DNA of 64,000 bases from Altererythrobacter sp. (GTDB taxonomy: Bacteria > Pseudomonadota > Alphaproteobacteria > Sphingomonadales > Sphingomonadaceae). Location of the stretch: NCBI GenBank assembly GCA_031178065.1, contig JAPSJS010000001.1, positions 1 through 64,000 of the forward strand, read 5' to 3'. A program made the position numbers and the translations under genes. Of the stretch, positions 15,349 to 23,980 are shown piece after piece. The first letter of the stretch is position 1, and the number at the start of each line of letters is the position of its first letter. The notes beneath the pieces are model-generated. The model worked only from the letters and a program-made list of their open reading frames with translations. It was not told the DNA's origin and made no database searches.

Positions 15349-17367
15349 ATGTTTGGACGCCTGATTGCCCTCATCGCCTTCCTTTCCGCCGCGCCCGCCT
15401 ATGCCGAGGTCGTGGCCGAGGTCAGTTCACCCGGCGAGGTGCTGACCGTGGAGATCGACATCAACCCCGCAGGCCACGCCACTTACTCGGTGGAGCGCAA
15501 TGGTGAAGCCGTGATTGAGCCGTCGCGCCTCGGGTTCCTCTTCACCGACGCCAAGAAGCTCGACCGCTATTTCGAGCTCGGCGGCACCTGGACGCGCAGC
15601 TTCGACGAGACCTGGGAGCAGCCCTGGGGCGAGCGCCGCTTCATCCGCAACCATTACAACGAGCTCCGAGTCCGCCTGACCGAGCGGTCGCACGCCCAGC
15701 GCAGCGTGGACGTGGTCTTTCGCGTCTACGACGACGGTGTCGGCTTCCGCTACGAATTTCCCGAGCAGGTCTCGCTCGGGACCATCAATATCGCCGAGGA
15801 GCTGACCGAATTCGTGATCGCCGATCCCGGCACGGCCTGGTGGATCCCGGCGGGCGAATGGAACCGCTACGAATATCTCTACCACGAAACGCCGCTGAAC
15901 GAGGTGACGCAGGCGCATACGCCGATCACGATCCGCACCGAGGACGGGCTGCACATCTCGTTCCACGAGGCGGCGCTGGTGGATTATTCCGGAATGTGGC
16001 TCCGCAGGGTCGAGGGCCGCCGATTCCGCGCCGAGCTCGCCCCCTCCTCCCACGGCCCGAAGGTCAGCCGCACCGCGCCGTTCCACACGCCCTGGCGGAC
16101 GATCCAGATTTCGGAGACGGCCGGCGGCCTCGCCGGATCCGACCTGATCCTCAACCTCAACGAGCCGAACAAGCTCGGCGACGTCTCATGGGTCGAGCCC
16201 TTCAAGTATGTCGGCGTCTGGTGGGGCATGCATCTCGAGACGGAGACCTGGGGTTCCGGCCCGAAGCACGGCGCGAACACCGAGAACGTCAAGCGCTACA
16301 TCGATTTCGCGGCCGAGCACGGCTTCCGCGGAGTTCTCGTCGAAGGCTGGAATCAGGGCTGGGACGGCGACTGGTACAACAACGGCGCGGTGTTCAGCTT
16401 CACCGAGCCCTATCCCGATTTCGATATCGAGGAACTGGCCGCCTATGCCCGCGAGAAAGGCGTGCGGCTGATCGGCCACCACGAAACCTCCGGCCACGTC
16501 GCCAACTACGAAAGCCAGCTCCAGGACGCGCTCGACCTATATGCGCGGCTCGGCGTCGACGCGATCAAGACCGGCTATGTTGCCGATACCGGCGGCATCC
16601 AGGCGCTCGGCCCGGACGGCGAGATCCGCTTCGAGTGGCACGATGGCCAGTTGATGTCGAACCATCACCTGAAGGTCGTGAAGGAAGCGGCCGAGCGGCA
16701 CATCACGATCAATCCGCATGAGCCGATCAAGGACACCGGCCTGCGCCGCACCTATCCCAACTGGGTCTCGCGCGAGGGCGCCCGGGGCATGGAATACAAC
16801 GCCTGGGGCGATCCCCCGAACGACCCCGCGCATGTGCCCGAGCTGGTCTTCACCCGCATGCTGTCGGGGCCGATGGACTATACCCCAGGCATTCTCAGCC
16901 TGCATGGCCGCGGCCAGAAGCTGCAGTCGACCATCGCCCGGCAGCTCGCGCTCTACGTGGTCATCTACAGCCCGATTCAGATGGCGGCCGACCTGCCCGA
17001 GAACTACGAAAAGCACATGCCGGCGTTCCAGTTCATCAAGGACGTGCCGGTCGACTGGGCGGACAGCCGCGTGCTCAACGGCGAGATCGGCGAGTACGTG
17101 ACCTTCGCCCGCAAGGACCGGAACAGCGAGGACTGGTATCTCGGCGCCGTCACCAACGAGGAGGCGCGCGAGCTGACGGTCACGCTCGACTTCCTCGAAC
17201 CGGGTCACACCTATACCGCGCAGATCTACCGCGACGGCCCCGATGCCGACTGGAAGACGAACGGCCACGATATCGTCATCGAGGAGCGCGAGGTCGGCGC
17301 GGGCGACGCCCTGACCTTGCGGCTGGCTTCCGGCGGCGGGCAGGCGATCCGCTTCGTCGCGGAATGA
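15349..17367 (+). CDS. GH97 alpha-glucosidase (SusB-like)
   Basis: Family GH97 enzyme of 672 aa with a signal peptide (LIALIAFLSAAPAYA), so periplasmic. The N-terminal beta-sandwich domain (SRLGFLF, RSFDETWEQPWGE) leads into the barrel with VEGWNQGWDGDWYN, GHHETSGHVANYE, KTGYVADTGG, NPHEPIKDTGLRRTYPN and SREGARGMEYNAWG. These carboxylate-bearing segments are typical of GH97; the Glu-rich set resembles the inverting SusB group more than the retaining galactosidase group. It would release glucose from the non-reducing ends of maltodextrins. The stop overlaps the following esterase start (ATGA). Confidence 0.9.
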   Translation: MFGRLIALIAFLSAAPAYAEVVAEVSSPGEVLTVEIDINPAGHATYSVERNGEAVIEPSRLGFLFTDAKKLDRYFELGGTWTRSFDETWEQPWGERRFIRNHYNELRVRLTERSHAQRSVDVVFRVYDDGVGFRYEFPEQVSLGTINIAEELTEFVIADPGTAWWIPAGEWNRYEYLYHETPLNEVTQAHTPITIRTEDGLHISFHEAALVDYSGMWLRRVEGRRFRAELAPSSHGPKVSRTAPFHTPWRTIQISETAGGLAGSDLILNLNEPNKLGDVSWVEPFKYVGVWWGMHLETETWGSGPKHGANTENVKRYIDFAAEHGFRGVLVEGWNQGWDGDWYNNGAVFSFTEPYPDFDIEELAAYAREKGVRLIGHHETSGHVANYESQLQDALDLYARLGVDAIKTGYVADTGGIQALGPDGEIRFEWHDGQLMSNHHLKVVKEAAERHITINPHEPIKDTGLRRTYPNWVSREGARGMEYNAWGDPPNDPAHVPELVFTRMLSGPMDYTPGILSLHGRGQKLQSTIARQLALYVVIYSPIQMAADLPENYEKHMPAFQFIKDVPVDWADSRVLNGEIGEYVTFARKDRNSEDWYLGAVTNEEARELTVTLDFLEPGHTYTAQIYRDGPDADWKTNGHDIVIEEREVGAGDALTLRLASGGGQAIRFVAE

Positions 17368-18301
17368 AGCTCGTCGCCATCCTCACCGCCCTGCTGCTGG
17401 CCTTCACGCCGGCGGTAGCGGCGGCTGAGGGCGCGGGTCCGGGCCGCCTGATCCGCTACGACGCCTTGCCGTCCGCCCATGTCGATCCGCGCGGCGTCAC
17501 GATCTGGCTTCCCGAGGGCTACGATGGATCGAGCGCGCGCTATCCCGCGCTCTACATGCACGACGGGCAGAACCTGTTCGACCCCGCCATCGCGGGGGAC
17601 AAAGGCGAATGGGGCGTGGACGAAGCGCTTTCGCGGCTCGTCGAGGCCGGACAAGCGCGGCCCGCTATCTCGTCGGCGTCTGGAACACGCCCAAGCGGCT
17701 TCTCGAATATATGCCCGCCGAGGTCTTCGCCGCGCTGCCGCCGCCTTACGAAAGGCAACTGGCGGAGCTCTATCAGGGTACTCCGGTTTCGGACGATTAC
17801 CTCCGCTTTCTGGTGGAGGAGCTGAAGCCGTGGGTGGACGAGAACTTCCGCACGCTCACCGGCCGCGAGGATACCTTTATCGCCGGATCGAGCATGGGCG
17901 GGCTGATCTCGCTCTACGCGATCAGCGAATATCCCGAAGTTTACGGCGGCGCGGCGATGATCTCGACGCACTGGCCGCTGTTCCTGAGTTGGCCCGTCGA
18001 GCCGCGCCCCGCGGCGGAGTGGGCAGCCGTGATCGTGACCTTCGAGGACTGGCTGCGAACCACCCTCCCCGCGCCAGAAAACCATCGCCTGTGGTTCGAC
18101 TACGGCTCGGAGACGATCGACGCGCTTTACGAGCCCTATCAGCTCAGGATGGACGAGGTCGTCGCCGCCCGAGGTTATGAGCGCGGCCGCAACTGGAGCA
18201 CCGAGTCCTTCCCCGGTGCCGCGCATGACGAGCGCGCCTGGCGCGAGCGTATCCACCTGCCGCTCGCCTTACTCCTCGGGCCCGGCGACACGGAAGACTG
18301 A
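17364..18301 (+). pseudogene. Secreted esterase-like hydrolase, frameshifted
   Basis: Two overlapping frames together encode one esterase of about 310 aa. The first (from ATG 17364) gives a signal peptide (LVAILTALLLAFTPAVAAAE) and YPALYMHDGQNLFDP...GVDEALSRL. The second continues with LVGVWNTPKRLLEYMP, nucleophile elbow AGSSMGGL and the C-terminal PGAAHDERAW. The frame changes near 17665-17675: after the codons for RPAI only two bases precede GTCGGCGTCTGGAAC, so one base seems missing. Either the gene is newly broken or the sequence has a one-base error; the downstream half shows no decay. Position in the GH97 operon suggests de-esterification of a decorated glycan. Confidence 0.75.
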
Positions 18302-18307
18302 GAAGCA

Positions 18308-18334
18308 GGCGGCAGGGCGCAAGACCTTGCCGCC
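18308..18334. terminator. Bidirectional hairpin between convergent genes
   Basis: GGCGGCAGGG pairs with CCTTGCCGCC (one mismatch) around a short loop, in the 45-bp gap between the rightward esterase and the leftward amylase. No T-run is present, so its strength as a terminator is uncertain. Confidence 0.4.
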
Positions 18335-18346
18335 CGCCTCGGCGGC

Positions 18347-19891
18347 TCAGTTCAGCCTGAACAACGCGGTTTCGTAGGGCGCCAGCCGCGTGCCCGTGCC
18401 GCCCAGCAGGTCCGTGGCTCCGGGCCCGCCATAAGTCACCGGCTGGTCGGACAGGTTCGAGACCAGGCGGAACCGTGCGCCGTCCAGCGCACGCTCCACG
18501 ACCAGCAGCTCCGGCGCGCTTTCGACGACGGTGAGCGAACCGCGTGACAGCGCCGGATTCTGGTCGCGCAAGTCGAGCAGGCGCCGGTAGTAGTTGAGCA
18601 GCGAGTCCGGATCGCCGTCCTGCTCCTCGACCGAAATGCCGTCATGGCTCTGGGAATACTTGTCCGTCCAATAGCTCTTGGCCGGATCGCGATACCAGTT
18701 GGCGTGGATCGGCGCCTCGACCTCGGCCTTCCATTCGAAGGCTTCGCGGATGCCGATATCCTTCTCGTCGGTTTCGAAACGCATATCCTGCGCCCCGCGC
18801 ATGCCCAGCTCCTGGCCGTAGTAGAGCAGCGGCGTGCCTTTCAGCAGGATGCCGAGCGCCGCCGCGGTGCGCAGCCGCGTGGGCGTCATGCCCGGATCGG
18901 AGGCGACCCGGTTCATGTCGTGGTTCTCGATGAAGATGAGCTGGTGCTTGCCCTGCGGCGTCGCCTCGGCCGTGCCCCGGATCGCCTCGACGACCTTGGC
19001 CTTGTCGAAGCTGCGGATGGCCTCGCGTAGCGGGAAGGCGAAGACGTAATCGGCGTCGCCGCGGGTCAGGAAATCGTCGCCGTAGCCCCAGTCGGACTGT
19101 TCGGCGATGAAAGTCACCTGCGGATTGACGGCTCGCACCTTGTCGAACAGCGGCCGCCAGAACTCGGCGAACAGGTTGGTGTGCATGCCCCGATCGTCGA
19201 GGTTGTCCATCATGTGGTCGATCCGGAAACCGTCCACGCCGTCGCTGAAATCGCTGTCGCCGTTGGGATCGACCCAGCTCACGAAATAGCGGTCGAAGTA
19301 CGACTTGAGCTCGGGCGATTTCATGTTGAGCGTAGTGATGCCGGTCTCGAGATCCGGCCAGTGCTTCGCCACCACGATCGCGAACGGGCCCTCGTCGGGC
19401 TTGGTGTTGTTCGGCCCGTGCCAGACCAGATAGTCGCTGTAGGGCGACGACGGGTTGCCAAGCGACTGCGTGTACCAGGGATGGTCGTAGGCGACGTACT
19501 GGATCTCCTGATCCAGGTAGATCTTCATGCCGCGCTTGTGCACCTCCGCCACGAGGCGGTGGTAGTCCCCCATCGTGCCGTATTCGGGATCGATGCCTTC
19601 GAAATCGGACGCGAAATAGTTGTGATAGAAGGCCGAAGGATAGAGCGGCGTCAGCAGGATCGACGTGACGCCAAGGTCCTTCAGGTAATCGAGGCTGTCG
19701 ATGATCCCCTGAAGGTCGCCGTGCCCGTCGCCGTCGCTGTCGCGCAGGCTGCGGTTGAAGACGTGGTAGAACACCTCGTCCGACGGCGCGAGGGCCGCCG
19801 ATGCTTGCGGCGCGGGCGCGGGGACGCTTGCGCAGGACGCGAGCAGGGCGGCAGCGGCGGCGAGCGGCCAGGCGCGTGTCAGGCCGCTCAT
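18347..19891 (-). CDS. GH13 alpha-amylase-family lipoprotein
   Basis: GH13 enzyme of 514 aa. The N-terminus is a lipoprotein signal (WPLAAAAALLASC, lipobox LASC), so it is anchored to a membrane on the periplasmic or outer face. DEVFYHVFNRSLRDSDGDG opens the barrel; catalytic residues are in DGFRIDHMMDN (Asp), FIAEQSDW (Glu) and FIENHDMNR (Asp), and GTPLLYYGQELGM is a usual late barrel segment. ATG 19891 is preferred over the track start at 20443 because it begins the lipoprotein signal and overlaps the preceding stop (ATGA). Third GH13 enzyme of the locus, probably the outermost-acting amylase. Confidence 0.88.
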   Translation of the reverse strand: MSGLTRAWPLAAAAALLASCASVPAPAPQASAALAPSDEVFYHVFNRSLRDSDGDGHGDLQGIIDSLDYLKDLGVTSILLTPLYPSAFYHNYFASDFEGIDPEYGTMGDYHRLVAEVHKRGMKIYLDQEIQYVAYDHPWYTQSLGNPSSPYSDYLVWHGPNNTKPDEGPFAIVVAKHWPDLETGITTLNMKSPELKSYFDRYFVSWVDPNGDSDFSDGVDGFRIDHMMDNLDDRGMHTNLFAEFWRPLFDKVRAVNPQVTFIAEQSDWGYGDDFLTRGDADYVFAFPLREAIRSFDKAKVVEAIRGTAEATPQGKHQLIFIENHDMNRVASDPGMTPTRLRTAAALGILLKGTPLLYYGQELGMRGAQDMRFETDEKDIGIREAFEWKAEVEAPIHANWYRDPAKSYWTDKYSQSHDGISVEEQDGDPDSLLNYYRRLLDLRDQNPALSRGSLTVVESAPELLVVERALDGARFRLVSNLSDQPVTYGGPGATDLLGGTGTRLAPYETALFRLN

Positions 19892-20802
19892 GCCGGGATC
19901 AACCGGCTGGTGTCGGGAGTGCGGTGCCATGGCACGGGTGGTTCGGAGTCCTCGTAAGTCGGCAGCACCGCCTCGACCCGCTGGCGCAATACCGGTGTCC
20001 AGTCGAGGGGCGTGAGCGGCCGCGCGACGCTGGTGCGGATGTCGTCGCGGCGGAGGTAATTCTCCATCCCGCGGGCGCGCATGCCGGGCGACATGCTGCT
20101 CCAGTGCGGCATGTACCACAGCGTGAGCAGCGGGCGCTCCTCGTCCGTCCGGTTGGCATAGGCGCCGTGGATCAGGCGGGAATCGCCGATCAGCACATCG
20201 CCGGCTTTCACCGGCACCGCCACTTCGTCGGGATGCGCGGCGTAATCGACCGCGTCCGGGTTCTTGAAGCCTTGCAGCCCTTCGGAATGCGCCGTCTCCA
20301 GATGGTGCAGCGGATGATCGCGCAGGTGCGTGCCGGGGATGACGCGCAGGCAGCCGTTCTCTGGCGTCGTATCGGTCAGGTAGATCATCACGAAAAGCTG
20401 ATGCGCGCGGACATCGTAGCTTTCCGGCTCGGTCCAGCCCCACCAGTCCTGATGCCAGAACAGCGGCGGGCCACCGGCGGGCTTGGAAATAAGGAAGCCG
20501 CCGGTCCAGCGCGGATCGGTCGCGCCGACTTCGCGGAGCAGTTCGGCGATCTTCGGCGATCCGATAACATCGGCATATTCAGGATTGTCGCTCAAGTGAA
20601 TGAGTGAACCGTTCGACTTCACCGCCTCGCGCGCCGCTTCCTTCTCGCGCAGCAGCGTCGCGTGGGCGCGCAGCAGCAAGGTGTCCATGGTGACGGGATC
20701 GAGCACGTCGGTGAAACGGACGAAGCCGTTCTGCTCGAGCTGCTCGGCGGGCGAGAGGACGGCCGGGGCCGCCGCGGAAGGAGCGCTTGTCATGCCGGTC
20801 AT
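19888..20802 (-). CDS. Phytanoyl-CoA dioxygenase (PhyH)-family oxygenase
   Basis: Fe(II)/2-oxoglutarate-dependent oxygenase-like protein of about 304 aa. The N-terminus EQLEQNGFVRFTDVLDP, the metal motif HxD in FWHQDWWGW, the second His in DSRLIHGAYANRT and the 2-oxoglutarate-binding Arg next to it are all present, so it should be active. CLRVIPGTHLRDH is the classic strand of the family. No signal peptide. It sits between an MFS sugar permease (23-bp gap) and an amylase lipoprotein (ATGA overlap), an unusual place for an oxygenase; the substrate is unknown. Starts at 20802 and 20793 are both possible. Confidence 0.85.
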   Translation of the reverse strand: MTGMTSAPSAAAPAVLSPAEQLEQNGFVRFTDVLDPVTMDTLLLRAHATLLREKEAAREAVKSNGSLIHLSDNPEYADVIGSPKIAELLREVGATDPRWTGGFLISKPAGGPPLFWHQDWWGWTEPESYDVRAHQLFVMIYLTDTTPENGCLRVIPGTHLRDHPLHHLETAHSEGLQGFKNPDAVDYAAHPDEVAVPVKAGDVLIGDSRLIHGAYANRTDEERPLLTLWYMPHWSSMSPGMRARGMENYLRRDDIRTSVARPLTPLDWTPVLRQRVEAVLPTYEDSEPPVPWHRTPDTSRLIPA

Positions 20803-20825
20803 GATAAGCTGCCTGTCTTGCCTCG

Positions 20826-22358
20826 TCAGCCGGCCACACTGTTGCTGCCGGGTGAATAAACTATCGCGGATTTGTCCTTGAGGGCTGGCGAGGGAATGTC
20901 GCCGGTCGGCACCGGCCCGCTGTCGAACCGTGTCGATTTGCCCTCGTTCTCGACCTGCCTCGGGTGAAGGAACAGCCATGCGATCGCGGAGAGGCCGATC
21001 GCAACCGCGCCGACAAGGAATAGCGCTCCCTTGTCCTCGACCCGGCTCATGAAAGCGCCCACGCCGAAGCTCGCGACGAGCTGCGGCAGGACGACCGACA
21101 GATTGAACAGCCCCATGAACAGGCCCATGCGGCGCCCGTCGACGCGCTCCGACATGATCGCGAAGGGCAGGCTCACCATCGCGCCCCAGCCCACGCCGGC
21201 GATGGCCATCAGCGCATAGAGCAGCGGTTCTGCGCGCGCGAACGTCCACGCCGCAAGGAACGCCGCCGCCATCAGCGCCAGTGCGCCGGCGTGGACGTGC
21301 GCGCGGCGGAACCTGCGGGCGAGCGGCGCGAGAAGCAGCGTCGGCGCCAGCGCCGCCACGGCGTTGAGCGCGAGAAAGGCGAGCGCGGCCGTCCGCCCCA
21401 GCCCATCCGTATCGAGCGAAGGCATGCGGTACTGCAGGAACGACACGAGGTAGATGAAGAGCGACTGGATGCCGATCCAGCTCAGCGAATGCGCGGCGAG
21501 AACCTTGCGGAACTCGGGCACCGTGCTCCCGTCGGACCGGGACAGCAGCGCATGTCCGATGAGCAGCGCCGTCGCCGCCGCGCAGGCGATCTCCGCGCCG
21601 TATCCGGCAGGCGTCGTCCCCGCCAACCGCACGGCCATGGCGTAGACGTCGTAGATCGCGATCGCCCAAAGCGGCGACAGCATCAGCATCACGCCGGCAA
21701 AGCTCACCTTGTCGCCAGACGCCGCCGGGCCGCCGGTTGCCTCATCGGGTCGCGGCTCCGCGATCAGCAGGGCGGGAACGACGGCGAAAAGCAGGACGAG
21801 CCCCACCGCGAAATAGATCAGCGCCATGTTCCCGAGCAGAGCACCGATCGCATAGGCGAGCAGGCTGAAACTGCCCGACACCGTCTGCATCCAGCTATAG
21901 CCGCGCGAGCGCTCGGCACCGCCTTCGGTCACGTCGGCAATGATCGAGCGCGTCGGATTGAAGCCAACGTTGACCGCGAGATCGAGCGCCAGCGCGACGG
22001 CGATCGCCACGCCCATCACGCTCTCCAGCCCCAACGCGGTGGAAATCAGTCCCATCGCGGGAAGCGCCAGGATCATCAGCGCCGCCAGCACCCCGCCGAC
22101 GATGATGAAGAACCGCCGCCGTCCGTTCCAGATCCATAGCCGGTCGCTGATCAGCCCGATGGCGACCTGCCCGATGATGCCCGCCATCGGACCCGCCGCC
22201 CAGACGAGACCGATCTCGTGAATGTCGAGGCCGTATTGCGTCGCGAGAATCCAGCTCAGCACCGAGATCTGCACCGACAAGGCGAAGCCCATCGCGGTGG
22301 CAGGAAGCGTCAGCAGAAAATAGAATGACGGCGTCCGCCGGCGCTGGATGTCGAGCAT
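20826..22358 (-). CDS. MFS sugar transporter, second copy of SLC45-like type
   Basis: Twelve-helix permease of 510 aa with the loop motif GLISDRLWIWNGRRR between helices 2 and 3 and SWILATQYGLDIHEIGLVWAAGPMAGIIGQ at the start, close in design to the MFS at 6004 and to SLC45-type sugar/H+ symporters. First gene of a three-gene leftward operon (permease, PhyH-like oxygenase, amylase lipoprotein), divergent from an AraC-type regulator 75 bp away that probably controls it. Likely substrate: maltose or a maltodextrin. Confidence 0.85.
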   Translation of the reverse strand: MLDIQRRRTPSFYFLLTLPATAMGFALSVQISVLSWILATQYGLDIHEIGLVWAAGPMAGIIGQVAIGLISDRLWIWNGRRRFFIIVGGVLAALMILALPAMGLISTALGLESVMGVAIAVALALDLAVNVGFNPTRSIIADVTEGGAERSRGYSWMQTVSGSFSLLAYAIGALLGNMALIYFAVGLVLLFAVVPALLIAEPRPDEATGGPAASGDKVSFAGVMLMLSPLWAIAIYDVYAMAVRLAGTTPAGYGAEIACAAATALLIGHALLSRSDGSTVPEFRKVLAAHSLSWIGIQSLFIYLVSFLQYRMPSLDTDGLGRTAALAFLALNAVAALAPTLLLAPLARRFRRAHVHAGALALMAAAFLAAWTFARAEPLLYALMAIAGVGWGAMVSLPFAIMSERVDGRRMGLFMGLFNLSVVLPQLVASFGVGAFMSRVEDKGALFLVGAVAIGLSAIAWLFLHPRQVENEGKSTRFDSGPVPTGDIPSPALKDKSAIVYSPGSNSVAG

Positions 22359-22433
22359 TTGATCCTCTCGAAATCACGTCAACATCAGCAGGGCCTTGCG
22401 CACAACGGGAAAAACTATCACCCTGTTGCCCTC

Positions 22434-23279
22434 ATGACTCTCCGCCCTATCTGCGAGCCGGTCGAGCTGCCGCTCGGCGCGAGCGTGATCGCCGAGCGCG
22501 TCGTCTCGGCGGTCGATGCGCCCGCGTCGGGGCAGTTCCTCCATTTCCACGACGTCAGCGAACTGGTGCTGTTCGGCCGCGTGGAGGGCGCCTTCATCGC
22601 CGACGGCCGGCAGCATCCGCTGAGCGACGGCGCGGTGGCCTTCTCGCCTTCCATGCGCCACCACGACTTCGCTCTGGCGCCGGGCCGGAAGGACTGGGCG
22701 CTGATCCAGATCGACCCCTACATCGTCGAGAGCCTCGCGCACCAGCCGTCGCTGTCGCGGCTGAACCGACCCTTCTGCGCCATGCCCGACGCCGCCGCGC
22801 GCCGCCGCATCGATGTCCTGGGCGACTGGCTGATCGACGTGGCCGCTACGGACCCGTTCGATCCGCTGATCGGGCGCATCGTCGAGCTCTTGCTCTGCCA
22901 GATCGCCGCAGCTCCGGAGGTTGCGGGGAGCGAGGCAAACAACGACACGACGCAGGTCGAGCGACTGCTGCCCGCGGTGGAGCAATTGCGCCGGGATCCC
23001 TCCGCCGCGATCTCGCTCGAGAACGCCGCCGCCTCGTGCAACCTGTCGCCCGCCTATTTCTCCCGCCGCTTCAAACGCGTCTTCGGGATGAACTTCACCG
23101 ATTATGCGCGGGTCTACCGCCTCCATCTCGCCGCGCGCCGGATCGCCACCTCGGGCGCATCGCTGTCGGAGATCGCCTACGGCCTGGGCTTCTCAAGCCC
23201 CTCGCACTTCAGCGCCCGTTTCCACGAGCGCTTCGGCATGACCCCGCGTCAGTATCGCCGCGCAGCGCAGGCACGGTAG
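22434..23279 (+). CDS. AraC-family transcriptional regulator
   Basis: Regulator of about 281 aa. The N-terminal half is a cupin-like sensor (FLHFHDVSELVLFGRVEGAF). The C-terminal third carries the double helix-turn-helix of AraC (ISLENAAASCNLSPAYFSRRFKRVFG and SEIAYGLGFSSPSHFSARFHERFGMTPRQYR). ATG 22434 is preferred because the upstream start at 22359 abuts the divergent MFS start. Adjacent and divergent to the MFS/PhyH/amylase operon, it is the obvious candidate to activate it with sugar. Confidence 0.85.
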   Translation: MTLRPICEPVELPLGASVIAERVVSAVDAPASGQFLHFHDVSELVLFGRVEGAFIADGRQHPLSDGAVAFSPSMRHHDFALAPGRKDWALIQIDPYIVESLAHQPSLSRLNRPFCAMPDAAARRRIDVLGDWLIDVAATDPFDPLIGRIVELLLCQIAAAPEVAGSEANNDTTQVERLLPAVEQLRRDPSAAISLENAAASCNLSPAYFSRRFKRVFGMNFTDYARVYRLHLAARRIATSGASLSEIAYGLGFSSPSHFSARFHERFGMTPRQYRRAAQAR

Positions 23280-23319
23280 CTCCTTCAAGCAACCTGAAAA
23301 TATCTCCCCGGGCTGGTTC

Positions 23320-23357
23320 GCCCTTTTCTAGTTCGTTCGAACGAACTAGAAAAGGGC
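23320..23357. promoter_or_regulatory. Perfect 38-bp palindrome, candidate TetR/CecR operator
   Basis: An uninterrupted inverted repeat whose centre reads TAGTTCGTTCGAACGAACTA and whose outer arms are GCCCTTTTC/GAAAAGGGC. It ends two bases before the ATG of the TetR-family gene, so it covers the ribosome-binding region. Position and symmetry fit autorepression; as RNA it could also fold into a hairpin hiding the start. Confidence 0.75.
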
Positions 23358-23359
23358 TC

Positions 23360-23980
23360 ATGGCCATGCCCTCGATTCTCGAAGCCGCTATCGATCAGTT
23401 CGGCCGCAAGGGCTTCGAGGGGGCGAGCACCCGGGCGATCGCTGCAGCTGCCGGAACCACGATGTCGTCGATCACCTACCACTTCGGCAGCAAGCACGGG
23501 CTCTATCTGGCCGCTGCGGACCATATCGCGCAGCGCATCGCGGAAATGCAGGCGCCGACGGTGGAGCGGATGCACGAACTGGCCGACGGTTCGCGCGAAG
23601 GCGCCATCGCCGCGCTGCTGGGCCTCTTCGACAGCTTCGCTCTGATGATGCTCTGTGCGGAATCGGCGCCCTGGGCCCGGTTCATCCTGCGCGAACAGCA
23701 GGAACCGACCGAGGCTTTCGAGCGGCTCTATGGCGGAGTGATGCGCCGCATGTCCGAACAAGTGGTCGAGTGGCTGCGCCTCGCCCGGCCCGATCTGTCG
23801 GAACGCGAGGCACGCGCGACTGCCATCGTGATGTTCGGCCAGACGATGATCCTGCGCGCCGGCCGCGCCACCGTCTGCCGCGTCATCGGCGTGGAGACGA
23901 TCGACGACGAGGTCGCCGCCCTGCTGCGGGCCCGTCTGCGCAGCAATCTGCTCGCCATCCTGCGGGAGGAACCTACATGA
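23360..23980 (+). CDS. cecR: TetR-family repressor, CecR (YbiH)-like
   Basis: Repressor of 206 aa with an N-terminal TetR helix-turn-helix (STRAIAAAAGTTMSSITYHFGSKHGLYLAA) and the C-terminal ligand domain of the CecR/YbiH group (ESAPWARFILREQQEPTEAF is characteristic). In E. coli CecR controls the ybhGFSR exporter; here the same genes follow at once, each overlapping the next, so this is the operon's own regulator. The start at 23360 lies just after the 38-bp palindrome. The track ORF beginning at 22325 is an over-extension through the AraC gene. Its stop overlaps the next start (ATGA). Confidence 0.88.
   Translation: MAMPSILEAAIDQFGRKGFEGASTRAIAAAAGTTMSSITYHFGSKHGLYLAAADHIAQRIAEMQAPTVERMHELADGSREGAIAALLGLFDSFALMMLCAESAPWARFILREQQEPTEAFERLYGGVMRRMSEQVVEWLRLARPDLSEREARATAIVMFGQTMILRAGRATVCRVIGVETIDDEVAALLRARLRSNLLAILREEPT

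Noticed and set aside
22325-23980. 551-aa plus ORF fused to the TetR gene
   Set aside because: The frame is open by chance through the AraC gene; the TetR domain begins at ATG 23360 right after the palindrome.
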